From the NCBI GenBank assembly GCA_947451525.1, contig CANFZM010000011.1, positions 17,350-81,349 on the forward strand: DNA of 64,000 nucleotides, read 5' to 3'. This DNA is from Flavobacteriaceae bacterium (lineage in GTDB: Bacteria > Bacteroidota > Bacteroidia > Flavobacteriales > Flavobacteriaceae). The position numbers were made by a program, and so were the translations under genes. The notes under the pieces are model-generated. The model did not search any database. It had not been told where the DNA came from and saw only the letters and a list, made by a program, of their open reading frames with translations. This document shows, piece after piece, positions 35,973-44,693 of the stretch (its first letter is position 1; each line of letters starts with the position of its first letter).

Positions 35973-37010
35973 TTATTCTTTTGGATAACTATATTTAGGA
36001 TTAAATAAAAATTCTTTATCGGTTAAAGTTAATAAAAATGCAATTAGGTCTTTCTTTTCGTTTTCGTTTAAAACTATTGGTCTTTGTAATTCTTTTGCTA
36101 ATGTTTTCCGTTTAATTTTTCCATCGGTATAAAAATTAATCACTTCTCGTAACTTCATAAAACGTCCATCGTGCATATACGGATAAGTAAATTCAATATT
36201 ACGCAAAGTTGGCACTCTAAAATTAAAACTATCTTTAGGATTTTGAGTGATTTTCACTTTTCCATAGTCTTTATAATCTGAATCTAACGGTAAGCCATTA
36301 TCGGCAAAATTATCGTTGGTAAGCAATGGTTCTTTATGACACGATTCGCAATTTCGTTTAAATAATTGGTGCCCATTTTCTTCTTGATCCGTAAAGAAAA
36401 TATCTTTTTCATGCCGCATTACTTTATCGTATTTAGAATTATACGTTTGCAACGAAACCGTGAATTGTGCTATCGCTTTCAATAATTTTTTGGTGGTTAC
36501 TAAACTATCCCCAAAAACGTTATTAAACAGGCTCTTATATTTTTTAGATTGGTTTAATTTCTCTAAAACATTTACCAAGGTATTATCCATTTCTTGCGAA
36601 TTGGTAATCGGGTTGATGGGTTGCGCATCTAAACTAAGTACTCCGCCATCCCAATGGAATACTTTGGTCCAAGCCAAATTGACTAAGGATGGTGCATTTC
36701 TAGTTCCAATACGTCCTTCTATGCCATGACTTAACGCGTGATCGGTATGAGCAAAACCGGTGTATTGTGAATGACAACTAGAACATGAAATAGTACTATC
36801 TCTGGAAAGAATGGGATCATAAAACAATTTCCTCCCCAATTCAAATCCTTCTTTAGTAGGTTTATTTTCTTTAAAATTATAAACGGGTTTTGGCCATCCT
36901 TTTGGAACAAAAAAGTCTTCATAAAACGCAAAGTTTTCTACCTTTTTTAAAGATAGAAAACTGCATGCTAAAAGCACTATTACTATAAGACTTAACTTCT
37001 TTTTTTTCAA
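35973..37010 (-). CDS. Di-haem cytochrome c peroxidase, MauG/MbnH-like
   Basis: A 345-aa exported protein with two CxxCH haem sites: CSSCH (Cys76, Cys79, His80) and CESCH (Cys221, Cys224, His225). RNAPSLVNLAWTKVFHWDG and PYMHDGRFMKLREVINFY are typical of the bacterial cytochrome c peroxidase/MauG superfamily. The N-terminus has a lipobox-like LLAC (Cys16), so it may be a lipoprotein. An MbnP gene is in the same operon; MbnH, the known MbnP partner, belongs to this superfamily and oxidises a tryptophan on MbnP. Peroxidase and MbnH-like roles cannot be separated here. Confidence 0.9.
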   Translation of the reverse strand: MKKKKLSLIVIVLLACSFLSLKKVENFAFYEDFFVPKGWPKPVYNFKENKPTKEGFELGRKLFYDPILSRDSTISCSSCHSQYTGFAHTDHALSHGIEGRIGTRNAPSLVNLAWTKVFHWDGGVLSLDAQPINPITNSQEMDNTLVNVLEKLNQSKKYKSLFNNVFGDSLVTTKKLLKAIAQFTVSLQTYNSKYDKVMRHEKDIFFTDQEENGHQLFKRNCESCHKEPLLTNDNFADNGLPLDSDYKDYGKVKITQNPKDSFNFRVPTLRNIEFTYPYMHDGRFMKLREVINFYTDGKIKRKTLAKELQRPIVLNENEKKDLIAFLLTLTDKEFLFNPKYSYPKE

Positions 37011-37021
37011 TTAGTTTGGTA

Positions 37022-37645
37022 TTAATCCATTTTTTGAACTTCGCCTCTAAAATATATTCGGCAACCAAATGATTCCGATTTTGGAGTAGCAACTTCTTTT
37101 TCTTGTAACAAATCATCTAGAGCATCAGTCAAAAAATGATGCTTTATTTTTTCAGGTTCTCCGGCATTATCATCAATAGCACCTTGGTATTTAACAACCA
37201 TTTTTCCTGCTTTATTTTTCCAAATAACAAATGCTTGTGGCGTATGTGTCGCTTTGAATTCTTTAGCAATATTTTGTTTTTTATCTTGCAAATAAGGGAA
37301 TTGAAATTGGTCTTTTTTAGCTTTCTTCTGCATTAATTTAAAAGATTCCTCCGCATAAGCCAAAGTATCCATTGAATTTATTGCCAATACCGGAACTCCT
37401 AATTTTTTATATTTGGCATCCATTTGATTTAATCGTTGCGAATAAAACTTTGCCATCGGACATTTATTACAACTAAAAACGACTACAAAACCTTTAGCAT
37501 TTTTATAATCCGAAAGCGAAACCCAACGGTTGTTAGTTGCACTTTTTAATTTAAAATCGGAAATTGTTTTCTCCTTTTCATAAACAGTATAACTAGAAAA
37601 CACCACAAGGGCAATAGCATAGAAAAAGAATACTAACTTTTTCAT
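37022..37645 (-). CDS. Thioredoxin-fold (redoxin/TlpA-like) exported protein
   Basis: A 207-aa protein with an N-terminal signal or anchor (MKKLVFFFYAIALVVFSSYT) and a thioredoxin fold carrying CNKC in VVVFSCNKCPMAKFYS near residue 56-59. It probably handles disulfides, or delivers copper or haem-maturation electrons, in the periplasm. It sits 11 bases before the di-haem peroxidase and 3 bases after the multicopper oxidase, so the three are clearly co-transcribed. Whether it acts as a peroxidase or a thiol reductase is not decided by the sequence. Confidence 0.8.
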   Translation of the reverse strand: MKKLVFFFYAIALVVFSSYTVYEKEKTISDFKLKSATNNRWVSLSDYKNAKGFVVVFSCNKCPMAKFYSQRLNQMDAKYKKLGVPVLAINSMDTLAYAEESFKLMQKKAKKDQFQFPYLQDKKQNIAKEFKATHTPQAFVIWKNKAGKMVVKYQGAIDDNAGEPEKIKHHFLTDALDDLLQEKEVATPKSESFGCRIYFRGEVQKMD

Positions 37646-37648
37646 GTT

Positions 37649-39367
37649 TTATTTTTTTATGAATTTTTTGGTAGTAACACTTTTTGATTGCTTATCCGTC
37701 ATTTGAAAAGTATAAACTCCTGCTTCTAACGAAGAAATATCAATTCCGTTTTGCCATTCTGGTTGCGGTAACATCATTACTATTCTCCCAGTAATTGTAG
37801 AGATTGTAACGTAATAAATTTCGGTAGCAGTATCTTTTAAATTAACAAATAATTTATCATTTGCTGGATTTGGATACAAATTAAAGTTGGTATTGGTAGC
37901 ATTTTGATTGGTAGCCATAGTCCCTGTAACAATAAATTGTCCCATCATTCCACCATCTTCGTGACCACCAAAATGACAATGGTACATATACGGATGGTTT
38001 ACATCCGAATCAGCAAAGTCATCAAATTTTGCTACAAAAGTAACAGACTCATTCCTAGGCAAATAAAAAGTGTCTTTCCAACCACTTTCATGAGTACCGA
38101 CTGCTGATGCACTTCCATTTCGAGCAACAATTTTGAATTCAACATCATGTAAATGGAAAGAATGCCCGAAAACATTATTATTAGTAACCGTCCATTTTTC
38201 AACATCGTTAAGATTAACCACCTTAGGCGTCATTGTAAGCGTGTAAGTTGTATTATCAAAATTAAATGGCACACTTGCAGGTCCTGGGTTTCCATTTGTT
38301 ACTGCTATAGCACGAGTAACCGTTGCATCAGTAGCAGTCCAATAGGTATTGGAAAGCAAAGTAGTTGGCACAGCAGTGATTGGCGTAGTTGCTGTAGTAG
38401 TTGCAGCGACATTAATATGTAATACATTAAAATCTATATTATTTAACAAACTTCCAAAGTCTCCAGAAGTATTTGGCTCACCTCCAGGAAAACCTAATGT
38501 TTGACCCGAATTATAGGCTTTTAAATCTAAACTAGACCCTACGGTATCGCTACCTAGATTCACCATAATTTCCACTCGCTCACCTACCATTAATTTAACT
38601 CTAGTAACAGCAACTGGTGCATTTAGCAATCCACCATCGTTTCCAATAATATAGAAAGTACGGTTATCGCTAAATCCTAAATTATATCCTCTCTCAATTT
38701 CTGCATTTAAGATTCGCATTCTAACATATTGTTTTGGCAAACTAATTTGTGCATTTGGTGTTCCGTTAGATAACATATAATCTCCATAAACCCTTGTAGA
38801 ACTAACAAAAGTATTGGTAGTGGCAGTATAACTTCTACTGGTTAATGCCAATACAATATCATCTACACCATAAGTTCTTGGCAAAGCCAAAGCAGTTTCT
38901 TGAGGGTCTTTTACAATAATAAAACCGCCAATCCCCTTAGTCATTTGTGCCTGAGTTGTTTGGTGCAAATGCGGATGGTACCACAAAGTGGTTGCTTGAT
39001 TCATCACTGTCCAATAAGGTTGCCAAAGGGTTCCTGCAGGAATTACTTGGTGTGGACCTCCATCCATAACGGATGGCAAATGCATTCCGTGCCAATGTAA
39101 AGTTGTAGATTCATTCAAATTATTGGTAACATTCATGTGCACTAAATCACCTTTATTGATGAATAAGGTAGGTCCCCAAAAAGTTTCATTATTAATTGCT
39201 CCTGTTATGGTTTGATTTCCCGTAACCAACTGTTTCGTACTCTCGTGAATATTCAAGTTAAAGGTCGTTCCATACAACGCTTCTGGCATTGGCATAGTAT
39301 TGTATTGCGCATGAATACCACTACTAATCAAAAGGATAAGCGAAAATAATTGTAAATTCTTTTTCAT
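37649..39367 (-). CDS. Secreted multicopper oxidase with T9SS sorting domain
   Basis: A 572-aa copper oxidase: signal peptide (1-20), three cupredoxin domains and a T9SS sorting domain (about 495-572, LYPNPANDKLFV). All four copper-ligand motifs are visible: HWHGMHLP, WYHPHLH, HSFHLHDVEF and YHCHFGGHEDGGMMGQF, the last holding the type 1 and trinuclear site ligands. It would oxidise Cu(I), Fe(II) or phenolics at the cell surface or in the periplasm. The sorting domain implies T9SS transport. Its place in an ECF operon with MbnP and a CpxP-like protein favours a copper-defence role. Confidence 0.92.
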   Translation of the reverse strand: MKKNLQLFSLILLISSGIHAQYNTMPMPEALYGTTFNLNIHESTKQLVTGNQTITGAINNETFWGPTLFINKGDLVHMNVTNNLNESTTLHWHGMHLPSVMDGGPHQVIPAGTLWQPYWTVMNQATTLWYHPHLHQTTQAQMTKGIGGFIIVKDPQETALALPRTYGVDDIVLALTSRSYTATTNTFVSSTRVYGDYMLSNGTPNAQISLPKQYVRMRILNAEIERGYNLGFSDNRTFYIIGNDGGLLNAPVAVTRVKLMVGERVEIMVNLGSDTVGSSLDLKAYNSGQTLGFPGGEPNTSGDFGSLLNNIDFNVLHINVAATTTATTPITAVPTTLLSNTYWTATDATVTRAIAVTNGNPGPASVPFNFDNTTYTLTMTPKVVNLNDVEKWTVTNNNVFGHSFHLHDVEFKIVARNGSASAVGTHESGWKDTFYLPRNESVTFVAKFDDFADSDVNHPYMYHCHFGGHEDGGMMGQFIVTGTMATNQNATNTNFNLYPNPANDKLFVNLKDTATEIYYVTISTITGRIVMMLPQPEWQNGIDISSLEAGVYTFQMTDKQSKSVTTKKFIKK

Positions 39368-39398
39368 ATTAATTTAAGTTATTGGTCAATCTATTATT

Positions 39399-40100
39399 TT
39401 ATTCTATTATTTGAAACATATTTTTATACTTCTGTGCCATGGCAATGGCTTTATCTCCTGGAATCATTATAGAGTTAGTTTCTTTTAAGGATAAAGAATC
39501 CAACCATTTACTAAGCTCGACATCCATAACAATTGTTCCTTTTTCATCGGGTACATTCAACACTATTTCTTGCAAGGCATTTTGTTTTGGCAAATACCCC
39601 CCAATGTGAAACTGAAATTCTTTTTTAACATTGGTGCAACTAGAACTTTTTCCTTCCAATTTCATATTTACATATCCCGTATTCCAAGCCCAATACATAC
39701 CTAACGCTGGATCTAAATCACCATCAAAATTTCCGGAAATAGAATTTTTACTATCTATCCCAACAGCAAATCGTATTTTTTTAATTTTTAAATCTGGAAC
39801 ATTTTTCAAATTAAATCTTAACGAACTCAAGGTTTGTGCATCTACTAAATGAATACTAGGACTTTCATTATATTCACTTCCGTCTTCCAATTCTAATGCA
39901 ATATTAGAAAGGTAAAATTTCATTTTTGTAATTGAAACTGTATCGTTTGTTTTAGTAACGTATTTTTTATCTGTCAAAACCAAAGGTTCGTTTTGAAAAT
40001 TAAGATGCAGTAAAACGCCAACATCTTTCTGATTCTTTTTCATTTGAAAAGAAAGACAGGTTAAGGCACAAATCACTATTACAACAACTACTTTTTTCAT
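39399..40100 (-). CDS. MbnP-family protein
   Basis: A 233-aa exported protein of the MbnP family (beta-barrel partner of the MauG-like MbnH in methanobactin operons, whose tryptophan is converted to kynurenine to make a copper site). The conserved DPALGMYWAWNTGYVNMKLEG segment, holding the Trp pair, and the KMKFYLSNIALEL start are visible. A signal-like N-terminus (MKKVVVVIVICALTCLSFQ) is present. A di-haem peroxidase gene lies three genes downstream in the same operon. I see no methanobactin precursor. The copper role is inferred from the family. Confidence 0.8.
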   Translation of the reverse strand: MKKVVVVIVICALTCLSFQMKKNQKDVGVLLHLNFQNEPLVLTDKKYVTKTNDTVSITKMKFYLSNIALELEDGSEYNESPSIHLVDAQTLSSLRFNLKNVPDLKIKKIRFAVGIDSKNSISGNFDGDLDPALGMYWAWNTGYVNMKLEGKSSSCTNVKKEFQFHIGGYLPKQNALQEIVLNVPDEKGTIVMDVELSKWLDSLSLKETNSIMIPGDKAIAMAQKYKNMFQIIE

Positions 40101-40103
40101 AAT

Positions 40104-40745
40104 TTACTCTCTAGGCGGTGGCCCTTGCCAATCTTCCATTCTTGGTGGTGGCGGTGGCGGACCTTGTCTATCTCCTCTTGGTGGTGGTGGACCTTGATCA
40201 TCCATCATTTCTAACGGTGGTGGTGTACCTTGTCTATCTCCTCTTGGTGGCGGTCTCACATCACCGTCTCTTCTTGGCGGCGGCGGACGTTGCCCTTCTT
40301 GAGGTCTTGGACCCATCATTTGAGCCGCTTCTTTAACAATCTTATCAAACTTTTGTTTTTGAGAAGCATCACAAATAGCTCTCACTTTTTGAAAATGATA
40401 AAAAACTGCTAGTTCCTCTTTTTCTTTAATTTTAATAATTTCATCTGCTGCTTTTTTTACTTTAGCAGAATCTACTTTTGGATTTTGAAGCAAATCAAAA
40501 AAGGCATCATGAGTTTCTCTATTCGATTGTCTTAATGATTCTCTTTGCTCCTGAAAAGCAGTTTGCAATGTTTCAAACTGTTGTTCTTGTTTTGCAGAAA
40601 AAGATAATTCTTTTGCAAAAAAACCTTTAGCGGAACCTTGCAGATTAGGCTTGGGTGGCTTTGTAAACCACAAAAAACTTAAGGTAGCTACATTTACGAG
40701 TAGTAGGATTAGCAATATTGCTTTTAAAAATTTTACATTATTCAT
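40104..40745 (-). CDS. CpxP/Spy-like periplasmic metal-stress protein with proline-rich tail
   Basis: A 213-aa protein with one N-terminal membrane segment (about 8-26), a helical domain (45-140) rich in Glu/Gln/Lys resembling LTxxQ/CpxP-like periplasmic sensors, and a 65-residue tail of Pro, Arg, Gly and Asp. The tail has two copies of PPPRGDRQG. It is 12 bases behind the small membrane protein and 3 bases before MbnP. A role as chaperone or feedback sensor for the ECF system is likely. The low-complexity tail is unusual for the family. Confidence 0.75.
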   Translation of the reverse strand: MNNVKFLKAILLILLLVNVATLSFLWFTKPPKPNLQGSAKGFFAKELSFSAKQEQQFETLQTAFQEQRESLRQSNRETHDAFFDLLQNPKVDSAKVKKAADEIIKIKEKEELAVFYHFQKVRAICDASQKQKFDKIVKEAAQMMGPRPQEGQRPPPPRRDGDVRPPPRGDRQGTPPPLEMMDDQGPPPPRGDRQGPPPPPPRMEDWQGPPPRE

Positions 40746-40757
40746 GGGTACAATTTT

Positions 40758-41051
40758 TTATTCTATTGTATTAGAAAAATATTCTTTATATACTAAATTC
40801 GTCTCGTTTGAAGCGGTGTCAGTAGTTTTCTCGGATTGTTTCGAATATTGTTTTATTGTAAGAACGTTTAATCCAATAAGTATTACAACGCTTGCTGCTA
40901 ACATCCACTTTTGAGTTGTACTCATAGTAGTTGATGCATTTCCATTAAAATTATTTTTAATAGAAAATTGCAAACCAATAGGCACCTCCAATCTTTGGAG
41001 ATTATCCAATGATTGTAAAGTGGTTTCTATAGTATTTTCTTGAGTGTTCAT
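40758..41051 (-). CDS. Small single-span membrane protein, putative anti-sigma factor
   Basis: A 97-aa protein with one membrane helix (WMLAASVVILIGLNVLTI, about residues 49-66). It has a cytosolic N-terminus and a short periplasmic tail. It follows the ECF sigma gene by 36 bases, the usual place for an anti-sigma factor, but I see no zinc anti-sigma HxxxCxxC motif. So the anti-sigma role is inference from position and topology. Confidence 0.6.
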   Translation of the reverse strand: MNTQENTIETTLQSLDNLQRLEVPIGLQFSIKNNFNGNASTTMSTTQKWMLAASVVILIGLNVLTIKQYSKQSEKTTDTASNETNLVYKEYFSNTIE

Positions 41052-41087
41052 AATTCTATAGAGATTTAATTCTTAAAAAACTTGCGG

Positions 41088-41666
41088 TTATTTTTCATTT
41101 TCTTCATAATAAGTTGCCAAATGCTTCTTTAAATTCTGTTTAGCCCTAAAAAGTAGCGATTCTACTGCCGATAAAGAAACTTCCATGATTACGGCTATTT
41201 CATTATAACTCACCTGCTCTACTTTATGCAAAATATAAGCAGTTTGCTGCTGTTCGGGCAATAAACCAATGGCTTTAAATAAAATTATAGAACGTTCTTT
41301 ATTTTCTAATTGAATTCCGGGATGGCTAAAATCCGAATGGTTTTCAATCGCTTTTTCACCATCGGCAGAAAAAATAGATCTAAAAATACCAGACCGTTTT
41401 TTTCTATTTTTCTTTCGGATAAATTCCAAACATTTGTTAACTGATATTCTATAAATCCAAGTAGAGAGTGATGATTCTTCCTTAAAATCTTTAATATTTA
41501 AATGGATAGTAATGAATATTTCTTGGGTAACATCTTGAGCATCTTCCAGGTTTTGCAACATTCCAATACAAGTATTGTACACCTTTTTGGAAAATAAATC
41601 CACCAAAAAACCGAACGCAATTTCATCGTTCTTCTTTAATCTTAGGATAAGTTCTTTTTCTTCCAA
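41088..41666 (-). CDS. RNA polymerase ECF sigma factor heading the copper/oxidase operon
   Basis: A 192-aa sigma factor with region 2 (LFSKKVYNTCIGMLQNLEDA, DVTQEIFITIHLNIKDF) and region 4 (EQQQTAYILHKVEQVSYNEI, then an HTH around VIMEVSLSAVESLLFRAKQNL). It starts an eight-gene run with gaps of 3-36 bases. Upstream, CATATTTG (minus strand, 41728-41721) is one base off TAnnTTTG. The gene is divergent from uvrA. Autoregulation of the operon is likely but not shown. Confidence 0.92.
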   Translation of the reverse strand: MEEKELILRLKKNDEIAFGFLVDLFSKKVYNTCIGMLQNLEDAQDVTQEIFITIHLNIKDFKEESSLSTWIYRISVNKCLEFIRKKNRKKRSGIFRSIFSADGEKAIENHSDFSHPGIQLENKERSIILFKAIGLLPEQQQTAYILHKVEQVSYNEIAVIMEVSLSAVESLLFRAKQNLKKHLATYYEENEK

Positions 41667-41824
41667 AAATATATTTTTAATTTAGATGCTACTCTTGTTG
41701 TAAACTTGTGGGATTTTACTGCAAATATGCGATATTGTCGTAAAACAATAATCCTAATATAGTGTAAAATCATCAAAATAAAATTTGTGATTTGTTCAAC
41801 ACCCAATCTCATTTTAGAAATCAT

Positions 41825-41832
41825 TACCTTTG
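41825..41832 (+). promoter_or_regulatory. Probable -7 box for uvrA
   Basis: TACCTTTG fits TAnnTTTG exactly and lies 19 bases before the ATG at 41852. Confidence 0.65.
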
Positions 41833-41851
41833 CAAAAATTAGTTTTTTACT

Positions 41852-44641
41852 ATGATTCCAAAAGATATTTCTAACCTCGATCCTAAGAAAAATATAATCA
41901 TAAAAGGTGCTGCCATTCATAATTTAAAAAATTTGGATGTGGCTATTCCTAGGAATAAATTAGTAGTGATTACGGGGCTTTCGGGATCTGGAAAATCTTC
42001 TTTGGCATTCGATACTTTATATGCCGAAGGGCAACGCCGTTATGTAGAAAGTTTGTCTTCTTATGCGCGACAATTCCTTGGAAGACTAGACAAACCTAAA
42101 GTAGATTACATCAAAGGAATTGCTCCTGCCATTGCCATTGAACAAAAAGTAAATACTACTAATGCCCGTTCTACTGTTGGAACTTCTACCGAAATTTACG
42201 ATTACCTAAAATTACTTTTTGCTCGAATTGGAAAAACAATTTCTCCAATTTCTGGCAAGGAAGTTCGAAAAGATACCGTTTTTGATGTTATTTCCACAGT
42301 TAAAAACTTCGATTTAGAAAGCCGTTGGTTGCTCCTTGCTCCTATTCATTTGGAAGAAGGCAGAAAACTAGAAGACAAACTAAAAGTGTTGTTACAACAA
42401 GGTTTTGCAAGGATTTTAGTAAATAATGAAATGGTTCGTTTGGATGAAATTGACAAACATTCGCTTGACAATAAAGACATTTTACTAATCATTGACCGTA
42501 TTGTTGTAAAAGACGAAGAGGAATTTTTCAATCGTCTATCCGATGCTGTACAAACCGCTTTTTTTGAAGGGAAAGGCGACTGTTATTTGCAAGATTTAAA
42601 AGATAATAACCGCATGCATTTTAGTTCCAATTTCGAATTGGATGGTATGACATTCCTGGAGCCAAACGTGCATTTGTTTAGTTTTAATAATCCGTATGGT
42701 GCCTGCCCAAAATGTGAGGGATATGGAAACGTTATTGGCATCGATGAAGAATTAGTAATTCCGAATACCGCTCTTTCTGTTTTTGAAAATGCCATTTATC
42801 CTTGGCGTGGTGAAAGTATGGGCTGGTACCGAGATGAATTAGTAAACAAAGCCTACAAGTTTGATTTCCCTATTCATAAGCCTTATTTTGAACTTTCAGA
42901 TGCACAGAAAGACTTGATTTGGAAAGGAAATCAATATTTTCAAGGTCTAAATGATTTCTTTAAGGAATTAGAAGAGAAAAACTATAAAATTCAAAATCGG
43001 GTAATGTTATCGCGTTACCGCGGAAAAACCAAATGTAATGTTTGTAAAGGCAAACGACTTCGTGCAGAAGCCAATTACATTCAAGTGGGCGGAAAAACCA
43101 TTTCTGATTTGGTAGATTTATCTATCAAACGATTAATTCCGTTTTTTACAGAATTAAAATTATCCGAATACGACACAACGGTTTCGAAACGATTATTAAT
43201 TGAAATCAACAGCCGCTTGGCATTTTTAAGTAATGTAGGTTTGGATTATTTGACATTAAATAGGAATTCGGCAACGCTTTCTGGTGGCGAATCCCAACGT
43301 ATTAATCTTGCAACTTCGTTAGGAAGTAGTTTGGTTGGTTCGATGTATATTTTGGATGAACCAAGTATCGGTTTGCATCCCAAAGACACCGAATTATTGA
43401 TTGAAGTTCTGAAAAATCTTCGGGATTTAGGTAATACCGTTATTGTGGTGGAACACGATGAAGACATTATGAAACAAGCGGATAGGATTATTGATATTGG
43501 TCCGGAAGCAGGAACGCATGGTGGTGAATTGGTGGCACAAGGAACATTTGATGAAATCCTAAAATCGGATTCGTTGACAGCCAAATACCTTAATGGTGAA
43601 ATGGAAATTAAAGTTCCTAGAACCCGCAGAAAATGTGGGACTTATATTGATATTCTTGGTGCTAGAGAAAACAATTTGCAAAACTTGGATGTTCGGTTTC
43701 CGTTGGAATGTTTAACCGTGATTACGGGAGTTTCTGGAAGCGGAAAAAGTACCTTGGTAAAGAAAATATTATTTCCTGCTATTCAAAAAAGATTGGAAGG
43801 CGTTAGTGAAAAAGCAGGACAATACACCGATATGCAAGGGCATTACCACAAAATTCAGCATATTGAATATGTAGATCAAAACCCAATTGGAAGAAGTTCG
43901 CGTTCCAATCCAGTTACCTATATTAAGGCTTACGATGATATTCGGGATTTGTATTCGAAAACTAAATTATCTAAAATTAGAGGATACCAACCCAAACATT
44001 TTTCATTTAATGTGGATGGTGGCCGATGCGAAACCTGTAAAGGCGATGGTTCTATCAATGTAGAAATGGTTTTTATGGCCGATGTAGAATTGCCTTGCGA
44101 AACTTGTGGCGGTAAACGTTTCAAGAAAGAAATCTTGGAAGTGAATTTTGAAGGAAAAAATATCGATGATATCTTAACCATGACTTTGGATGATGCTATT
44201 TTGTTTTTCAACGAACACAAGCAAACGAAAATCACTCAGAAATTGCAACCTTTACAAGATGTTGGATTGGGTTATGTGCAATTAGGACAATCCTCTTCTA
44301 CCCTTTCTGGTGGTGAAGCACAACGTATCAAATTGGCTTCTTTCTTGGTTAAAGGAACTACGAAAGACAAAGCGCTATTTGTATTTGATGAGCCTACAAC
44401 TGGTTTGCACTTTCACGATATTAAAAAATTATTAGCTTCGTTTGATGCCTTAATAGATAAAGGACATTCGATTTTGGTTGTAGAACACAACCTCGACTTA
44501 ATAAAATGTGCCGATTGGATTATTGATCTTGGTCCAGAAGGTGGTGAAAATGGTGGATTACTACTAGCAGCAGGAACTCCTGAAGATATTGTAAAGAATA
44601 AAAAATCCATTACTGGAAAGTATCTGAAAGATAAGTTGTAA
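41852..44641 (+). CDS. uvrA: Excinuclease ABC subunit A
   Basis: A 929-aa DNA-damage-recognition ATPase of nucleotide excision repair, acting with UvrB and UvrC. Two ABC ATPase modules are visible: Walker A GLSGSGKSSLAFDTLYAEGQ near 40-60 and GVSGSGKSTLVKKIL near 630, with signatures SGGESQRI and SGGEAQRIKLA. The C-terminal zinc module GGRCETCKGDG...PCETCGGKRF is intact. In the first module only the second half of the zinc finger remains (GACPKCEGYG); the usual first CxxC is missing. The preceding DNA has a good promoter box. Gene size is normal for the family. Confidence 0.95.
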   Translation: MIPKDISNLDPKKNIIIKGAAIHNLKNLDVAIPRNKLVVITGLSGSGKSSLAFDTLYAEGQRRYVESLSSYARQFLGRLDKPKVDYIKGIAPAIAIEQKVNTTNARSTVGTSTEIYDYLKLLFARIGKTISPISGKEVRKDTVFDVISTVKNFDLESRWLLLAPIHLEEGRKLEDKLKVLLQQGFARILVNNEMVRLDEIDKHSLDNKDILLIIDRIVVKDEEEFFNRLSDAVQTAFFEGKGDCYLQDLKDNNRMHFSSNFELDGMTFLEPNVHLFSFNNPYGACPKCEGYGNVIGIDEELVIPNTALSVFENAIYPWRGESMGWYRDELVNKAYKFDFPIHKPYFELSDAQKDLIWKGNQYFQGLNDFFKELEEKNYKIQNRVMLSRYRGKTKCNVCKGKRLRAEANYIQVGGKTISDLVDLSIKRLIPFFTELKLSEYDTTVSKRLLIEINSRLAFLSNVGLDYLTLNRNSATLSGGESQRINLATSLGSSLVGSMYILDEPSIGLHPKDTELLIEVLKNLRDLGNTVIVVEHDEDIMKQADRIIDIGPEAGTHGGELVAQGTFDEILKSDSLTAKYLNGEMEIKVPRTRRKCGTYIDILGARENNLQNLDVRFPLECLTVITGVSGSGKSTLVKKILFPAIQKRLEGVSEKAGQYTDMQGHYHKIQHIEYVDQNPIGRSSRSNPVTYIKAYDDIRDLYSKTKLSKIRGYQPKHFSFNVDGGRCETCKGDGSINVEMVFMADVELPCETCGGKRFKKEILEVNFEGKNIDDILTMTLDDAILFFNEHKQTKITQKLQPLQDVGLGYVQLGQSSSTLSGGEAQRIKLASFLVKGTTKDKALFVFDEPTTGLHFHDIKKLLASFDALIDKGHSILVVEHNLDLIKCADWIIDLGPEGGENGGLLLAAGTPEDIVKNKKSITGKYLKDKL

Positions 44642-44693
44642 AAAATCTGTACTATCCGCGTTGCAAAGCATCCGTTTTATCCGCGTGCCAATA
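44642..44693. other. Convergent intergenic gap with near-repeats of atccgcgt
   Basis: The 52 bases between uvrA and the M28 peptidase gene contain ctatccgcgttgc and ttatccgcgtgcc, a short direct near-repeat. No clear terminator stem is visible. Confidence 0.35.

Noticed and set aside
35973..40100. Methanobactin biosynthesis operon
   Set aside because: MbnP and a MauG-like peroxidase are present, but no MbnB/MbnC or precursor peptide is visible, so only the MbnP/MbnH-like part can be claimed.
40118..40336. Plus-strand frames opposite the CpxP-like gene
   Set aside because: They are mirror frames caused by the Pro/Gly-rich repeats of the real gene.
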